Origin: Setoptus koraiensis
Taxonomy: Eukaryota; Arthropoda
DNA length: 64,000 nucleotides
Assembly: GCA_048013815.1 (NCBI GenBank)
Contig: CM106585.1
Span: forward strand, 8,494,001-8,558,000
Direction: 5' to 3'
In this document: in pieces, positions 1 through 12,383 of the stretch
Layout of the letters: each line of letters opens with the position of its first letter
How positions within the stretch are numbered: position 1 is the first letter of the stretch
Notes under the pieces: generated by a model
Told to the model about the DNA's origin: nothing
Database searches by the model: none
Seen by the model: the letters and a program-made list of their open reading frames with translations, nothing else
Translations under genes and position numbers: made by a program

Positions 1-55
1 GCCATGTCTGAATCAATTCAAAATGTATAGGTAAATAGTCTAAGTATTTACAACC

Positions 56-61
56 TTTATT
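56..61 (-). terminator. Polyadenylation signal of GPAA1
   Basis: The plus strand reads TTTATT, so the minus strand reads AATAAA, 78 nt beyond the GPAA1 stop codon. It is the only canonical signal in that 3' flank. Confidence 0.55.
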
Positions 62-138
62 CAGCTATTGATTCTGATGAAAAACTGAGAAGATCAACTT
101 GTAATAGATCAATAGCATGGAGTATGTTCAATCGTTTA

Positions 139-2076
139 TCATAAAACAGAATTTAATTGTATCCACACAGGGTACAATAAAGGACCAACAATAAACCCCC
201 AGTTTCCAAACAGGAAGTACTCTTCCACTAAATTTGTTATAGATTCACTTACTTGGAATGTAGAGTGCTTAATATTCTCTACTAGTTGGCGTTCTGGGAA
301 ATTGACGTAATTGAAAATTGTGACGCTCAACCACCCCAAGACTAAGGGATGAATCAACAGTAGAACTATCTTGTTAAGATTTCTAAGAAAGGGGTTTTTC
401 CGCGGCGATACCAAAATAGCGATCGGTACAATTGATAATGATAAAAATAGTGCTAGTGATATGTTGATAAGGGAAAGAATAGTCAATACAAGAGCCAGAT
501 TGAGTAATGCCGCCAGCAATCTGGGCGATGGAAGATCCGGATCTGATTGAGGTTGGCTCTTGTACAGTTGAGGAATTAGGAATGAAGTCATGATCAACGC
601 AGCAGATATCACCTCTCCTAACGTGAATTCATGTCCTAATTGAATGATGTCGGCACAAGATATTATCAATGAGGGCAACATATATAGTAGGCAGGCAAGT
701 ACCTGGGCCTTCGCGCAAGAAATCGCACCATCCCATAAATTAAACTCTGAACATGCGCTCCCATCTTTTGATTGATTTTCATTCAATCTGATGCCGTCTT
801 GGTAAATTCTCAGACTCTTTAAAACGAGGGGTATAGTCATAAGACCGAATACTATCATGTAGTAGCCTATAGATACAAATCTTCTTAGACTTGGCAATAG
901 GTAGAAATAGTAAGATCGATTGAAGCGTTCTATCAGATTGTTCAGACTCCTAAATATGCCCTCCAACAGCCGGCCAACGTTAAGAGTAGACGCGAGCAAG
1001 ACACTGTTTTTACTAGATCTCCTGAATTGTAAGCCCTCCAATGTCAATGACTGTATCGAATATTTCTGAAACAGTGCATGAGCACCATTGATTGTCATAG
1101 AGGCCTGCGTCTTCATCATGGACAAAACGCTCCGCAAGTGGCGATAATATAGTTCCTGTGTAGATAATGCAAATGGATGAGAATATCCATGGAATATCGG
1201 TGTGATTGATTCTCGCGCTGTCATTTCAACTACGAGGTTAAACAAGTCTAGATTTGGCAATTGACCGTTAAGTCCCTCAATTTTGATATTCAAGTGCTCT
1301 ATTTGTTTTCCATGCAACTCGAGATTGATTGCTGCTAGTATGGGTCCACTTCTATAATCCAACTGATCATATTGGATAGATGGAAATTTGTTGGTTGTTG
1401 TGTTGGTGTCATAGTTGACATTGTGATATGCATCAAGCCACGCCGATGTGCCATAGTTGTTGTGCTCAGTAAATAGGATTATTACATCCTTCGACCAATA
1501 GTTTCTGCTGACAAAATATTTTGCCAATGCCAGTATCAATGAGATGCCAGGTAGATTAGAGTATTGTGTGTCATGGTCGTATGTTGCACATAGTACTACA
1601 GCTTCCGATGTCTGGGCTCTTTCGGCCCTTATTATGGAATATAGATTTTGACCTCGTAACGCGAGAGGCTCGTCATTGAGTTTAGTTTTAAATTTTTGCC
1701 GATAAGTAAAATGTTGCTTGTAGGAGGCCAATCCAAAACTATTGAGCCTCTTGCTTAAATATTGAAATAGTAGCGGTGCAGTAGAGGATTTGTCTTTTTG
1801 TTGTCGGACAATTGAGTTAAGTTCCTCCAGGTAAATTTGAGCTTCATGATCGAATGAAAATTCCCTCTGAACTAATCCAGGCAACAATGAATTGTCAGAG
1901 AAATAGGTGTTCATACACATGAATTCTGATATTAGAACAAAGAATGCTCCCAATCCAATGAGGTATATTAGCAGGTATGTCATTGTGCTGATAATACTAC
2001 TGTTGCTTATGTTTGGCTTGTCACATTCTTCAGCCTTAGTGGAGTCAGGTGAACATGACCGGGAGGATGATGACAT
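139..2076 (-). CDS. GPAA1: GPI transamidase subunit GPAA1 (Gaa1)
   Basis: This intronless gene encodes 645 residues, against 621 in human GPAA1. GPAA1 is the ER-membrane subunit of the GPI transamidase complex that helps join GPI anchors to protein C-termini. The layout fits the family: a short cytosolic N-terminus, one membrane helix at about residues 33-53, a long lumenal region related to M28 peptidases, and a C-terminal block of several hydrophobic helices. Family hallmarks are readable, including TEHNNYGTSAWLDAYH, VEGLNGQLPNLDLFNLV, and SYYFYLLPSLRRFVSIGYYM at the start of the C-terminal membrane block. A minus-strand AATAAA lies at 56-61, about 78 nt past the stop, so the 3' end is inside the window. 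I chose the ATG at 2076 because it is the first in the frame and gives a normal N-terminus. Identity is strong; function is inferred from the family. Confidence 0.93.
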   Translation of the reverse strand: MSSSSRSCSPDSTKAEECDKPNISNSSIISTMTYLLIYLIGLGAFFVLISEFMCMNTYFSDNSLLPGLVQREFSFDHEAQIYLEELNSIVRQQKDKSSTAPLLFQYLSKRLNSFGLASYKQHFTYRQKFKTKLNDEPLALRGQNLYSIIRAERAQTSEAVVLCATYDHDTQYSNLPGISLILALAKYFVSRNYWSKDVIILFTEHNNYGTSAWLDAYHNVNYDTNTTTNKFPSIQYDQLDYRSGPILAAINLELHGKQIEHLNIKIEGLNGQLPNLDLFNLVVEMTARESITPIFHGYSHPFALSTQELYYRHLRSVLSMMKTQASMTINGAHALFQKYSIQSLTLEGLQFRRSSKNSVLLASTLNVGRLLEGIFRSLNNLIERFNRSYYFYLLPSLRRFVSIGYYMIVFGLMTIPLVLKSLRIYQDGIRLNENQSKDGSACSEFNLWDGAISCAKAQVLACLLYMLPSLIISCADIIQLGHEFTLGEVISAALIMTSFLIPQLYKSQPQSDPDLPSPRLLAALLNLALVLTILSLINISLALFLSLSIVPIAILVSPRKNPFLRNLNKIVLLLIHPLVLGWLSVTIFNYVNFPERQLVENIKHSTFQVSESITNLVEEYFLFGNWGFIVGPLLYPVWIQLNSVL

Positions 2077-2793
2077 GGTGTGACCGGGTGTTTGGCTATG
2101 TCGATTCTGAATAACTTGTAAAAGAAGGTTAATTTTTGACTTATCCCACTTTGTTTGTACGATCTACAGGTTCGGCGAGTTGAGTATGGCGAGCATTTCA
2201 ACCTTCAAGAGGAAAGAATAAATAACACCAGTGGAAGTAATAATTAATAAATAACAAATAATAAAGACTTTTAGCGTTTCACCTCATCTTGTAGATATTC
2301 GATGGAATTCAGTGCTGTCGCCGGGCACAATGCCGAAATTTTCCTCCCCTCAATGCTTGCGCATCGACACGGGCAATTATGCAACATGGTGGGGGAAACA
2401 TCAGTCGCATAGCAATACATGCATGTTACGTGTCCTCACATCGAATAGAGCAATCAGCTGACCACAAAGAATCTCTCTTGTTGAATGTCTCCGGTGTGAC
2501 ATAATCATCGACGCCGTCGCTGCAACCTATTTTGCCATTCTAACATTTCAAGAGGAAATATATTTAATGATGGCATGGAAATGCCGACACCTGTGAATAT
2601 CTGATGATGGGTGCATGTAAGGCCTTTGATCGGTCGTATCATCACACGTGATTGTTCTGCTATAGAAACTTTGTCGATATATATGCTGTACCTAAAATGC
2701 ATCCAACACAATTAAAGGTTGCTCAGCCTACTAGTCGAATGGTAACTTTTCCAGTTTCCAACTCTAATTGAATGGTTCACATAGATCTAAATA
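2077..2793. other. Intergenic region between divergent GPAA1 and a small plus-strand gene
   Basis: About 720 bp separate the GPAA1 start from the small plus-strand gene. It should hold the promoters of both divergent genes. I see no gene, repeat or RNA here. A minus-strand open frame of 68 codons at 2505-2711 has no recognisable content. Confidence 0.5.
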
Positions 2794-3024
2794 ATGATCG
2801 ACAGATTGATGCAGCAATCAGCGATTCGCTACGAAATAACGCTGGTGTTTTCATTGGCGTTTTGGCCTGCAATCAAGTGGCTCATATTATTTACAAACTC
2901 ATGGCGAGATGCCACTGATCCAGTAGAGATGGAAAAGAAACGTCTATGGATGGAGCGTGGGCAAAAGAATGATAAGCAAGAATCAAAGGTATTACGCTTA
3001 CGATCATTGAATCTAGTTAGTTGA
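2794..3024 (+). CDS. Small single-pass membrane protein, unrecognised
   Basis: A 76-codon frame encodes a basic protein with one hydrophobic stretch at about residues 15-35 (ending FWPAIKWLILF), followed by a charged tail containing EKKRLWMERG. The layout, a short N-terminus, one helix and a charged helical tail, resembles small mitochondrial inner-membrane assembly factors such as PET100. The similarity is only in pattern, so I do not assign a family. Support for a real gene: a stop codon lies upstream in frame, AATAAA follows at 3073-3078 (about 50 nt after the stop), and the gene fills a space between two other genes. It converges on the SLC22-type gene, and the two 3' ends appear to overlap. 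Confidence 0.5.
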   Translation: MIDRLMQQSAIRYEITLVFSLAFWPAIKWLILFTNSWRDATDPVEMEKKRLWMERGQKNDKQESKVLRLRSLNLVS

Positions 3025-3051
3025 CTGAATCGAATGATCGAGTGCTAAGAT

Positions 3052-3078
3052 TTTATTCTATTGTTACTAGATAATAAA
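3052..3078. terminator. Overlapping polyadenylation signals of two convergent genes
   Basis: The plus strand has AATAAA at 3073-3078, serving the small membrane protein gene. The minus strand has AATAAA at 3052-3057 (plus TTTATT), serving the SLC22-type gene. The minus signal lies upstream of the plus signal on the plus strand, so the two 3' UTRs should overlap. Confidence 0.5.
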
Positions 3079-3187
3079 AATTCAATCGTGGGTGCAATCA
3101 GAATATTCTCCTCGTCCGGTCATCCAGGTGATGCCTAGTTTCTCGAGCTCATGTTCGCTCAGATGACAGATATTCTTGACTGTCATT

Positions 3188-5086
3188 CTAACTTTCGGCA
3201 TTGTCAACCTGTTTTGCCCCACCAAATTGGTTAGTAACTGCAGCCAAATCAGTTCGTCTATCGGGCTCTTCGCTATCTACACTATCCCTTAGTTCACAAC
3301 CTTTAGTTTCTTTCACATACACTGATGTCAAAATGGCCGCTGACAACGCTGGAAAACTAAATATGAGCAACAGTCTATCCAGTCCGATGATGTCCTCTGA
3401 CATAGCCCAAACAAATGGCGCTAATAGTGCTCCTAATTTGCCTAAAGTATCACATAAACCGCCCCCTGTCTGCCTTATTTCCGTTGGGAATGTCTCAAAT
3501 GCCACTAGGCATGTTATCGTTGATACAGTTGATTGAGCAAACTTTGCCACTGCCAGTAGCCAGACAGATGAGTTAGAATCGACATGAGTTAGTGAGAGAG
3601 CAAAACACAATCCTGATATTAATAACCAGAATGTTACCATAGAATATTTTCTCGGGGCAAATGTCAACAAGATGCAGGCGGCAAATGCAGCGGATATTTC
3701 CATTAGACCACCTAGTATAAAATTGAGAATAACATCCTCGCCAACCTCGAGATTAATATGTATAAATGATGCATACAACAGCTCTGAATTAAATATTGTC
3801 CACGAGAGGGTCAATGTAACTGGTAACATTGGGCCCGAACTTAGTTGCCGCAACTTTGTGATGCAATGAAACTTTGATGTCATTCCAACACAATCTTGTA
3901 GTCTATTTTCATCATCGAAATTAATCTTGTAATATCTTTTGCCGGTTGTATTCTCTAATGGCATATTCTGTGGCTCCACTGATATGATATTTGATTGTCC
4001 GTTAATTTGTGTCAATGCCACGTCTCCGATCAGGCTACCGTGTTCATCTTGTCCGGAAGAGAGGTCCCTAGAGTCGTACTGACTAGTTAACATGTCGAAG
4101 CGCTCATCGAAAGATTTTGTGTTCATTTTGATTGGTCGCACTGTCCATTTTCTAATTCTTCGAATTTCCACCCGTGCCTCATGAAATTTTTTGTTAGCCA
4201 ATAGCCATCTCAGCGATTCTTTGCTAAAAATAAGCCAAGGTATAGTGATTACATGGCAAATGACTGTGATCATCATAACTAATTGAAAATCCTCAAAGTA
4301 GGCTACAATCCAGGGCATGACCATAACTCCCATTGCCCAGCCAACATTAACTATAACCACTGAGATACCGCGATAGCGTGATCCTATTGTCTCTACCATT
4401 GTGGTTGACAGAGACATGGCAATCCCCAAGTCACTGAATGTACTTATCGATCTAGATAGTACAAATATCCAATAATTTGGGGAAAACGAGGCTATAGTAC
4501 CAAACACAAGTGACAACGATATGCACAACTTTTGCGCGTGATACCTTCCGTACTGGTCTGAGAAGGTTCCCCAAAAAATATGAGCTAAAACAATTCCGGC
4601 AAAAACCAACGTTTGATATAACGATCTCAACCAATCACGTGAACAAACTAAATCATATACGCTGGTCATAGTTCGTCCTTGATCAACAGCTTCGTCATAT
4701 GTCCAGTTAGAGCATTGATATGTGCTACTATTATTGATAAATGAATATGATGATGAAGCTTTAGTCAGTGTCAATAGATTATCTGATGATATTTTCTTTG
4801 GGTCATAAGTTATTTGGCATGCATCATTCAAAACATTTGATATCGCCAGAGATCTCTGGCTATCCTCTTTGATTTGTGTAAGATTGGGCAAAATTGTGTA
4901 CAATAATGGTTTTGGGACCTCACACCAAAATTGTACTTCAGGTGCTATGAGGGGGCCGACGTTGCTCATCATAGCCACCAGAATATAGCGAATAAATGTG
5001 ATCAATATTAACGAAAGCTGGTATATTCCCATTTCACCAATAAAATCCGTTACTTGGATTTTCCTATCCTTTTTTGAGTTCTCCAT
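3188..5086 (-). CDS. SLC22-type organic ion transporter (major facilitator superfamily)
   Basis: This intronless gene encodes 632 residues, slightly longer than typical SLC22 carriers (about 550). The order of parts matches SLC22: a first helix at about residues 21-45, then a large extracellular loop with cysteines and candidate N-glycosylation sites (NLT 68-70, NSS 119-121, NWT 127-129), then GTFSDQYGR at 173-181, the MFS inter-helix loop motif. Near the C-terminal end FPTEIRQTGGG corresponds to the conserved FPTxxRxxGxG segment of the family. A long central cytoplasmic loop (about residues 290-420) accounts for the extra length. The protein should sit in the plasma membrane and move organic cations, anions or zwitterions; the substrate cannot be told from sequence. 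The 3' end overlaps that of the small gene at 2794-3024. Confidence 0.85.
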   Translation of the reverse strand: MENSKKDRKIQVTDFIGEMGIYQLSLILITFIRYILVAMMSNVGPLIAPEVQFWCEVPKPLLYTILPNLTQIKEDSQRSLAISNVLNDACQITYDPKKISSDNLLTLTKASSSYSFINNSSTYQCSNWTYDEAVDQGRTMTSVYDLVCSRDWLRSLYQTLVFAGIVLAHIFWGTFSDQYGRYHAQKLCISLSLVFGTIASFSPNYWIFVLSRSISTFSDLGIAMSLSTTMVETIGSRYRGISVVIVNVGWAMGVMVMPWIVAYFEDFQLVMMITVICHVITIPWLIFSKESLRWLLANKKFHEARVEIRRIRKWTVRPIKMNTKSFDERFDMLTSQYDSRDLSSGQDEHGSLIGDVALTQINGQSNIISVEPQNMPLENTTGKRYYKINFDDENRLQDCVGMTSKFHCITKLRQLSSGPMLPVTLTLSWTIFNSELLYASFIHINLEVGEDVILNFILGGLMEISAAFAACILLTFAPRKYSMVTFWLLISGLCFALSLTHVDSNSSVWLLAVAKFAQSTVSTITCLVAFETFPTEIRQTGGGLCDTLGKLGALLAPFVWAMSEDIIGLDRLLLIFSFPALSAAILTSVYVKETKGCELRDSVDSEEPDRRTDLAAVTNQFGGAKQVDNAES

Positions 5087-6613
5087 TTTCGTTTTGGAAT
5101 CCTATTATTGGCCTTCGTTAGAGTTGTTTTCCACGCTTTTCCCGTTAATGGTTCGAAAAATCATTTACGGACTTTTCATTGGATTTTCGGTTGCGTCAGA
5201 AAATACATGATTGAATTGTATGCCTTGATTTACAGTTGATGATCTAATTGCATAACAACAATTGATATTAAATGTTCACTATTTATGATAGCAATACAAT
5301 TTGAATGAATATGTGGACACAAAACATTGTGAGATTACAGATCACACTTTGAACATCCTCTTTATTTGATTAGTCGACAAGTTATGTTATCACTGCGATT
5401 ATCACTTTGTCTTCTCAGAGATGTATCAATTCTCCCGCTCCAGAACTACACCAGTCACCCTATGCTATCTTGATCGAAATCAATTTCTCAACGGAGAGTA
5501 CCGACTATGAGGATTGGAACATTTTGATCAATCCTTAGACCTCATGATCAGATCAAAGAAAAAAAAACAAAGCACCAGCAATTTCTATCCCCACATTGTT
5601 CATCTTCGCAAACAACATTGGTAACACATTCATCTATTGTACTAATATCCTTGTCAGAATAATCAAGTTTTTTATCATCAATAATCGTGACGAGTTGAAT
5701 GCCTTGCAAGATAATATCAGTTCATAGAGTAGAATAGACGAATGAATGGACAGTTTACTTGATTCTAGATTTCAATATCAATTGATCTCATAATTTCATC
5801 AAACATATTCATGGACAAATGCACACATTATTCATCTTTGTTCTCCTTGCAGTTTGTGAATAATACATAGTTAGTGCGGATCAATCATTTGTGAAAAGTC
5901 TCTGTTCCCATAATCACTAACAAGCACAAAGTTGTATCTCCGTGATCATTTCACTGATCAATTTCCCCATTTGTTTACTATTGACGGATAGATGATGTAT
6001 CAGGAGTCTAGATATCTTATCTATGACTAGCAATAAAGTTGAATGCGATTGTTATCTGGAGTTGCAATGAATGCTCGTAGTAGTTTTGTGTCTAATAATT
6101 ACTGTCTAGGGTATATGGTAATGTTGGAAAAACTTATCCATTGTGTCCACTAAAACTAAGTGTATCACTAATGAGTGGGAGAATAATCAAGACACTCATA
6201 CAGTCCATTACAGGGCTCTATTTTCAGAAGAGAAGCATTCAAGTTTGCCACCAGGTCGAAGTAGCATATGATGCTTTTTCGGCATCTAAGTGAACGAGGC
6301 ATATAAAGTTGGTTGTCGACTATCTAACCTGATAGCTATCAGCTATCTGCATTTCGTCATTCAAAATAAAAAGACTCATCTAGCATGATAGGACGCCATT
6401 TAGAATGATCTGTCAAGAGTTGTCTTTTTTGTTTTAAGTTTCGCACGTTTCTACTTGAAGAACGACATTACTATCGAATATGTCCCTATACTAAATCGAC
6501 AAATGTCGCCGAGACTGTGAATCCAATGAGAAGACGAGTACTAATTACACTAAAAAAACTTCAGAGGAATGGAACAGTTATGAGAGTTCTTTTGTGCTGA
6601 TGTGATAGTATAA
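5087..6613. other. AT-rich intergenic region
   Basis: About 1.5 kb between the SLC22-type gene start and the 3' end of the next minus-strand gene. It is AT-rich with no long open frame, tRNA or clear repeat. It should contain the promoter of the SLC22-type gene. Confidence 0.5.
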
Positions 6614-7825
6614 TCAATTTGTTTTTTTAGTATTATGCTTGGGCTTAACGTCTACATAAGCATCAGGATTGCGCATTATCTTATGTGACAACTTGACAAA
6701 GTCAACATAGGCGAAACTTTTGGGTCCCTTATAAACTCGAGACATTGTTGGATCGCTGAGCTTGCTGCACTTTTGCTCGATGTGATTATTAAATAAAAAC
6801 ACGAATCTATTAATGATATTCGATTTGGCTTCCGACCTGACAGCAAACACAATGTCAGTGCGATATTTGTCTGAATCAAACCATTTGCAACGCTCATAAT
6901 CAGGTATTTTCGCAGGCCAAGTAAATGCCTCCATTTTATTATACCAATAAGGCGCTAACCACAGTAATTTTTTAATCTCTGAATCGCCTAGCATATCCTT
7001 GGCTTGCTTATATACTATTATGTTGCCTATATTTTCAGAGATCAAATTAAACGTATCTATATGATTTGTTTTGTCCTTCTTAGATACGCTTCTCAATGTT
7101 GTAGCTTTATCTATTATAGCAAGAATCTCAGGATATAATTTTTTATCTAGATTTTGGATTGTCGTCTTCAGCTGAAACAAATTTTGCATCATTGCATACA
7201 AGTTAACAGCCGTCAATAAGGCGGGTTTCTTCAGTAGTTTACACACTTCACCGACAGTCTTGACAGCTTTCTGAGCTTTTTCTATTGTGAGAGCCTGATT
7301 GAGAGCACCATCGCTGGCCTCCAATAAATTACATTTATAAATGGAAGTAGAAAACTTGTCGTTGCTACCGAATAACTCTTTAGCAACTTGCCTAAGTCTG
7401 TTGGCCTTGTCCACCATGCAAATACATTCGGGATGACCCGACATGGACTTATCAGAATCTGTGTGGATGTAGTTTGTTTTGCTTGATGGTAGTAGTAGTT
7501 TGTTTATGCGAATTTTGTAATCCATCAATAAGTGTGATCTGACACATTGGTCCCTGCACCAATTCTCAAGACTGTCTCTAGTTTTCATAGCAATAATCTC
7601 TTGAATTGAAGGAATAAAGGAGTACGCTAATGACTTGATGGCCGACACTTGAGTTGACTTTGTCAATAACACAATGCTGCAAACAAACATCGTGGCCACT
7701 GTTACATAATATGATTTAAATCTAAACACGGGACAGAATTTCCTATTTTTCCTGTTTGACTTTGTCATGGTGCTGACCTGATTGGCTTGGCAGACAATCG
7801 AATTAATCAGTAATAGTTTTCTCAA
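6614..7825 (-). CDS. Orphan 403-residue membrane or secreted protein
   Basis: I do not recognise this protein. It has a basic N-terminus and a hydrophobic segment at about residues 40-56, which could be a signal anchor. If translation begins at Met20, the segment sits about 20 residues in and could work as a signal sequence. The remainder is soluble-looking, mostly helical, rich in lysine, and has about ten scattered cysteines, consistent with an oxidised lumenal or extracellular domain. There is no intron. Neighbours are an SLC22-type transporter and an NDR-type kinase on the same strand, which says nothing about function. It is probably a lineage-restricted gene; the 403-codon open frame in AT-rich DNA is unlikely by chance. 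Confidence 0.65.
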   Translation of the reverse strand: MRKLLLINSIVCQANQVSTMTKSNRKNRKFCPVFRFKSYYVTVATMFVCSIVLLTKSTQVSAIKSLAYSFIPSIQEIIAMKTRDSLENWCRDQCVRSHLLMDYKIRINKLLLPSSKTNYIHTDSDKSMSGHPECICMVDKANRLRQVAKELFGSNDKFSTSIYKCNLLEASDGALNQALTIEKAQKAVKTVGEVCKLLKKPALLTAVNLYAMMQNLFQLKTTIQNLDKKLYPEILAIIDKATTLRSVSKKDKTNHIDTFNLISENIGNIIVYKQAKDMLGDSEIKKLLWLAPYWYNKMEAFTWPAKIPDYERCKWFDSDKYRTDIVFAVRSEAKSNIINRFVFLFNNHIEQKCSKLSDPTMSRVYKGPKSFAYVDFVKLSHKIMRNPDAYVDVKPKHNTKKTN

Positions 7826-8718
7826 ACGAAAGAGATGTTATTCGAGCAGGCAAAACACATGCCGAATAGTTAGATTTACTCTTTTCTGGCAATAGTGAGC
7901 AATTAACAATAAAGAGGGATCTCATCTTCTTGTTATTTTCATATAGTGTTAGGCTTAACACGCAATAGCTACTCACCTGACACCATTCTATTACTTTTGT
8001 ACCCTAACATGAGGCAAAGGTTTGGATGGAATATTTTTAGATCTAATAGAAAATGGATGTATGTACTCAAAGGTTTAGCCACAATTGTATCGAAAGTTGT
8101 TGTTTTATCTCATAAGAATTTGGAGAACAGAAGAAAGCGGGAGAACGCGACAGTACGAGCTGATTGGGAGTCGCATCCCTATTATCATTTTGGGACCACT
8201 GTTCCATAGTCATCGATCTTACTGGATTTTTATCGAAACACTATATCATACTCAAGAGTCAAGCTAGTTATGGAGGTTAGTTCACTCACTGGCATGCACA
8301 ATAGAAACTATTTATATTCTGGCTTATAACCGTAATCGTACCAATTCATGTGTGACGTCCCAATCAATGATCAATACTATGAGCAGCAACAATAGTGTGA
8401 ATGAAAATAGAATAGATGATTCAAGTGTTAAATCTGAACTTCGTTCAATCTTCACCTATGGAAAATTTTAATCAACTTCTAGATGAGCAAACAATCAAAT
8501 ATAATATTATTATTACTTTCTACACAAGCGATTAATGATTCACGAAAGTATTGACCTTAATTGATTGATTGAGTGAATAACTTATTTGAACCAATGTTGA
8601 TATAACTATCTTCCGATTGACCATTTCCAATAATCGATGAATTCTATCACATCACTACTTATGATTATCATTTCTGACTGAATGGTTGAAGATTGTGATA
8701 TATCGTAAATGTCATACA
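7826..8718. other. AT-rich intergenic region
   Basis: About 890 bp between the orphan gene start and the 3' end of the NDR-type kinase. Short frames at 7946-8209 and 8085-8267 overlap each other and have no recognisable content. I see no RNA gene or repeat. Confidence 0.45.
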
Positions 8719-10731
<2,013 letters not shown>

Positions 10732-11174
10732 TGTCATGCCCGTCTACCAATACCCGACCGCACACGCCCATTCTCACTCATACCCAGTATCCGCATGATA
10801 TGAGTACGTGCGGTACTTACATCGATTTCATGTAAGGATGCAATCTATTGATGTCGAAAACATTGCTACATCATCCCATGCTTAAGTGGACACAAAATGT
10901 CCGATTGGTTCATGAGAATTACGTACGCAAAAACACCTTAGTGATATTCGATACATTACACATCTAGCTCTCGATCGATACGCACTTAAAAATAAATCTA
11001 CATTGAAATTAATCAATCACGTAAAATAGAAAATTATTATATTGCAAATTACCTTAATTAATAGCTGCTAAACATATTTGTCCAATCAGATCATAAAATT
11101 CTAAGTCCCACTACCCACACGCGGTACCTTTTTATTCACGTCGTACCCGAACTTCTCTGCTGTTCGGCACGACA
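10732..11174 (+). repeat. 5' LTR
   Basis: The 443 bp repeat begins TGTCATGCCC and ends CGGCACGACA, so its ends carry the inverted TGTC/GACA typical of LTRs. An AATAAA at 10991-10996 could mark the R region. It matches 19579-20021 with about six differences. Confidence 0.95.
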
Positions 11175-11176
11175 TT

Positions 11177-11187
11177 TGGTAGCAGAG
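11177..11187 (+). other. Primer binding site, initiator tRNA-Met type
   Basis: TGGTAGCAGAG starts two bases after the 5' LTR. It is complementary to the usual 3' end of animal initiator tRNA-Met (CTCTGCTACCA), an 11-base match by my recollection of that tRNA. Confidence 0.8.
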
Positions 11188-11261
11188 CGTGGTTAGCTAC
11201 ACGGTCCGAATAAAATAACCAGAAATACCTCAAAAAGAAGATAAATATCATCAAGCTCATC

Positions 11262-12383
11262 ATGTCCAACGACACCTTTGTAAATCTCTCCGAAACCGCT
11301 ATCAATGATTTGGCCTCGGCCTTCAACCAGAATCAGACACTTCTATTGTCCAACTTGCCTCGTTTTGGCGGTTACAAAGACGAGAACGCCACCGAATTCC
11401 TGAGAGAATATAAGAATAAATTGATAACAGCGACCGATAAGATGCGATGTCTTGGATTCCGAGTTGCACTGACAGGCCCAGCATTGGTCTGGTCAAAAAC
11501 TCATCTAAAGAACGATATTGCGAATAGCGATTGGACAACAGTGAAGAAGAAGTTTAATCAACGATTTTGCGCTGATCAAACTGAATATAAATACCAGAAT
11601 AAGCTAGATTCAATGAACTACAATCCAGAAGGAAAACTGTCAATTACTTCGTTCGTTGAAGAGTTTATCGATGCGTATAAAAAAGTGAATCCTTCTACGG
11701 TCTGCAATGAAGAGTACGAGAAGCGCATAATACGAGCTGCGTATAATCGACTTCCTGATACCGTCAAAGGTCAGTTGAATTCAATTTCAAAGCTAACCGA
11801 TCTTAGATCGACCAGCGACTTCATCAAAGAAATTCAACACTATGAGAATGAAGTCGAGAGATACATTAAACAAGACAGCAAACCGGACCCCAAGTCCATG
11901 CTCGAGATAATCTCAGCGATGCAAGAACACAACACAAAAGCTCTAAAACAGGATATCCAAGACTTAAAGAAAGCCATCGCCTCACCAGCAGTATACGGAG
12001 CCGCTGGTCGTCAGGATTATCCCAGACCGAACTATCCTAAGATGCGTGACGGAAACTCCGACAGAAAATATAAGAAACCGTATCGACATTTCGACAGGAA
12101 TGTCCGTGGCAGATACGAAAACAATCAGCACCGCTACAACCGATATGAGCAACAACCTTTTCAATGTAGACAAATCGATCAAGCCCCGGCGCAGCTGGCA
12201 TTAAAATCAGAGGTACATAAAGTCACATCTCCCGAGACAGACAAGAACAGTCCTGCCATAATCGAGTATGAACGTATTCATGGCAAAGTTCCTGCACCTT
12301 GCAAATACTGTGAACAACATCACTTCAACCGACACTGCCCGTATAATCCAGAGAATTTAAAAGAACAGGGGTGCTCGAAATAA
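11262..12383 (+). CDS. gag: Gag-like protein of the LTR element
   Basis: The 373-residue frame is the first after the primer site. It has a capsid-like helical region of Ty3/Gypsy style (for example FNQRFCADQTEYKYQNKLDSM, abridged at about residues 105-125) and a basic Arg/Asn/Tyr-rich stretch at about 250-305 suited to RNA binding. Near the end is one zinc-knuckle-like motif, C347-x2-C350-x3-H354-x4-C359, one residue shorter than the standard CCHC spacing. The end overlaps the pol frame by 13 bp in the -1 frame; Ty3/Gypsy elements are known to express Pol by ribosomal frameshifting at such overlaps. Confidence 0.85.
   Translation: MSNDTFVNLSETAINDLASAFNQNQTLLLSNLPRFGGYKDENATEFLREYKNKLITATDKMRCLGFRVALTGPALVWSKTHLKNDIANSDWTTVKKKFNQRFCADQTEYKYQNKLDSMNYNPEGKLSITSFVEEFIDAYKKVNPSTVCNEEYEKRIIRAAYNRLPDTVKGQLNSISKLTDLRSTSDFIKEIQHYENEVERYIKQDSKPDPKSMLEIISAMQEHNTKALKQDIQDLKKAIASPAVYGAAGRQDYPRPNYPKMRDGNSDRKYKKPYRHFDRNVRGRYENNQHRYNRYEQQPFQCRQIDQAPAQLALKSEVHKVTSPETDKNSPAIIEYERIHGKVPAPCKYCEQHHFNRHCPYNPENLKEQGCSK

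Noticed and set aside
2505-2711. Minus-strand frame of 68 codons upstream of GPAA1
   Set aside because: No recognisable motif, no clear splice or polyadenylation context, and a length expected by chance.
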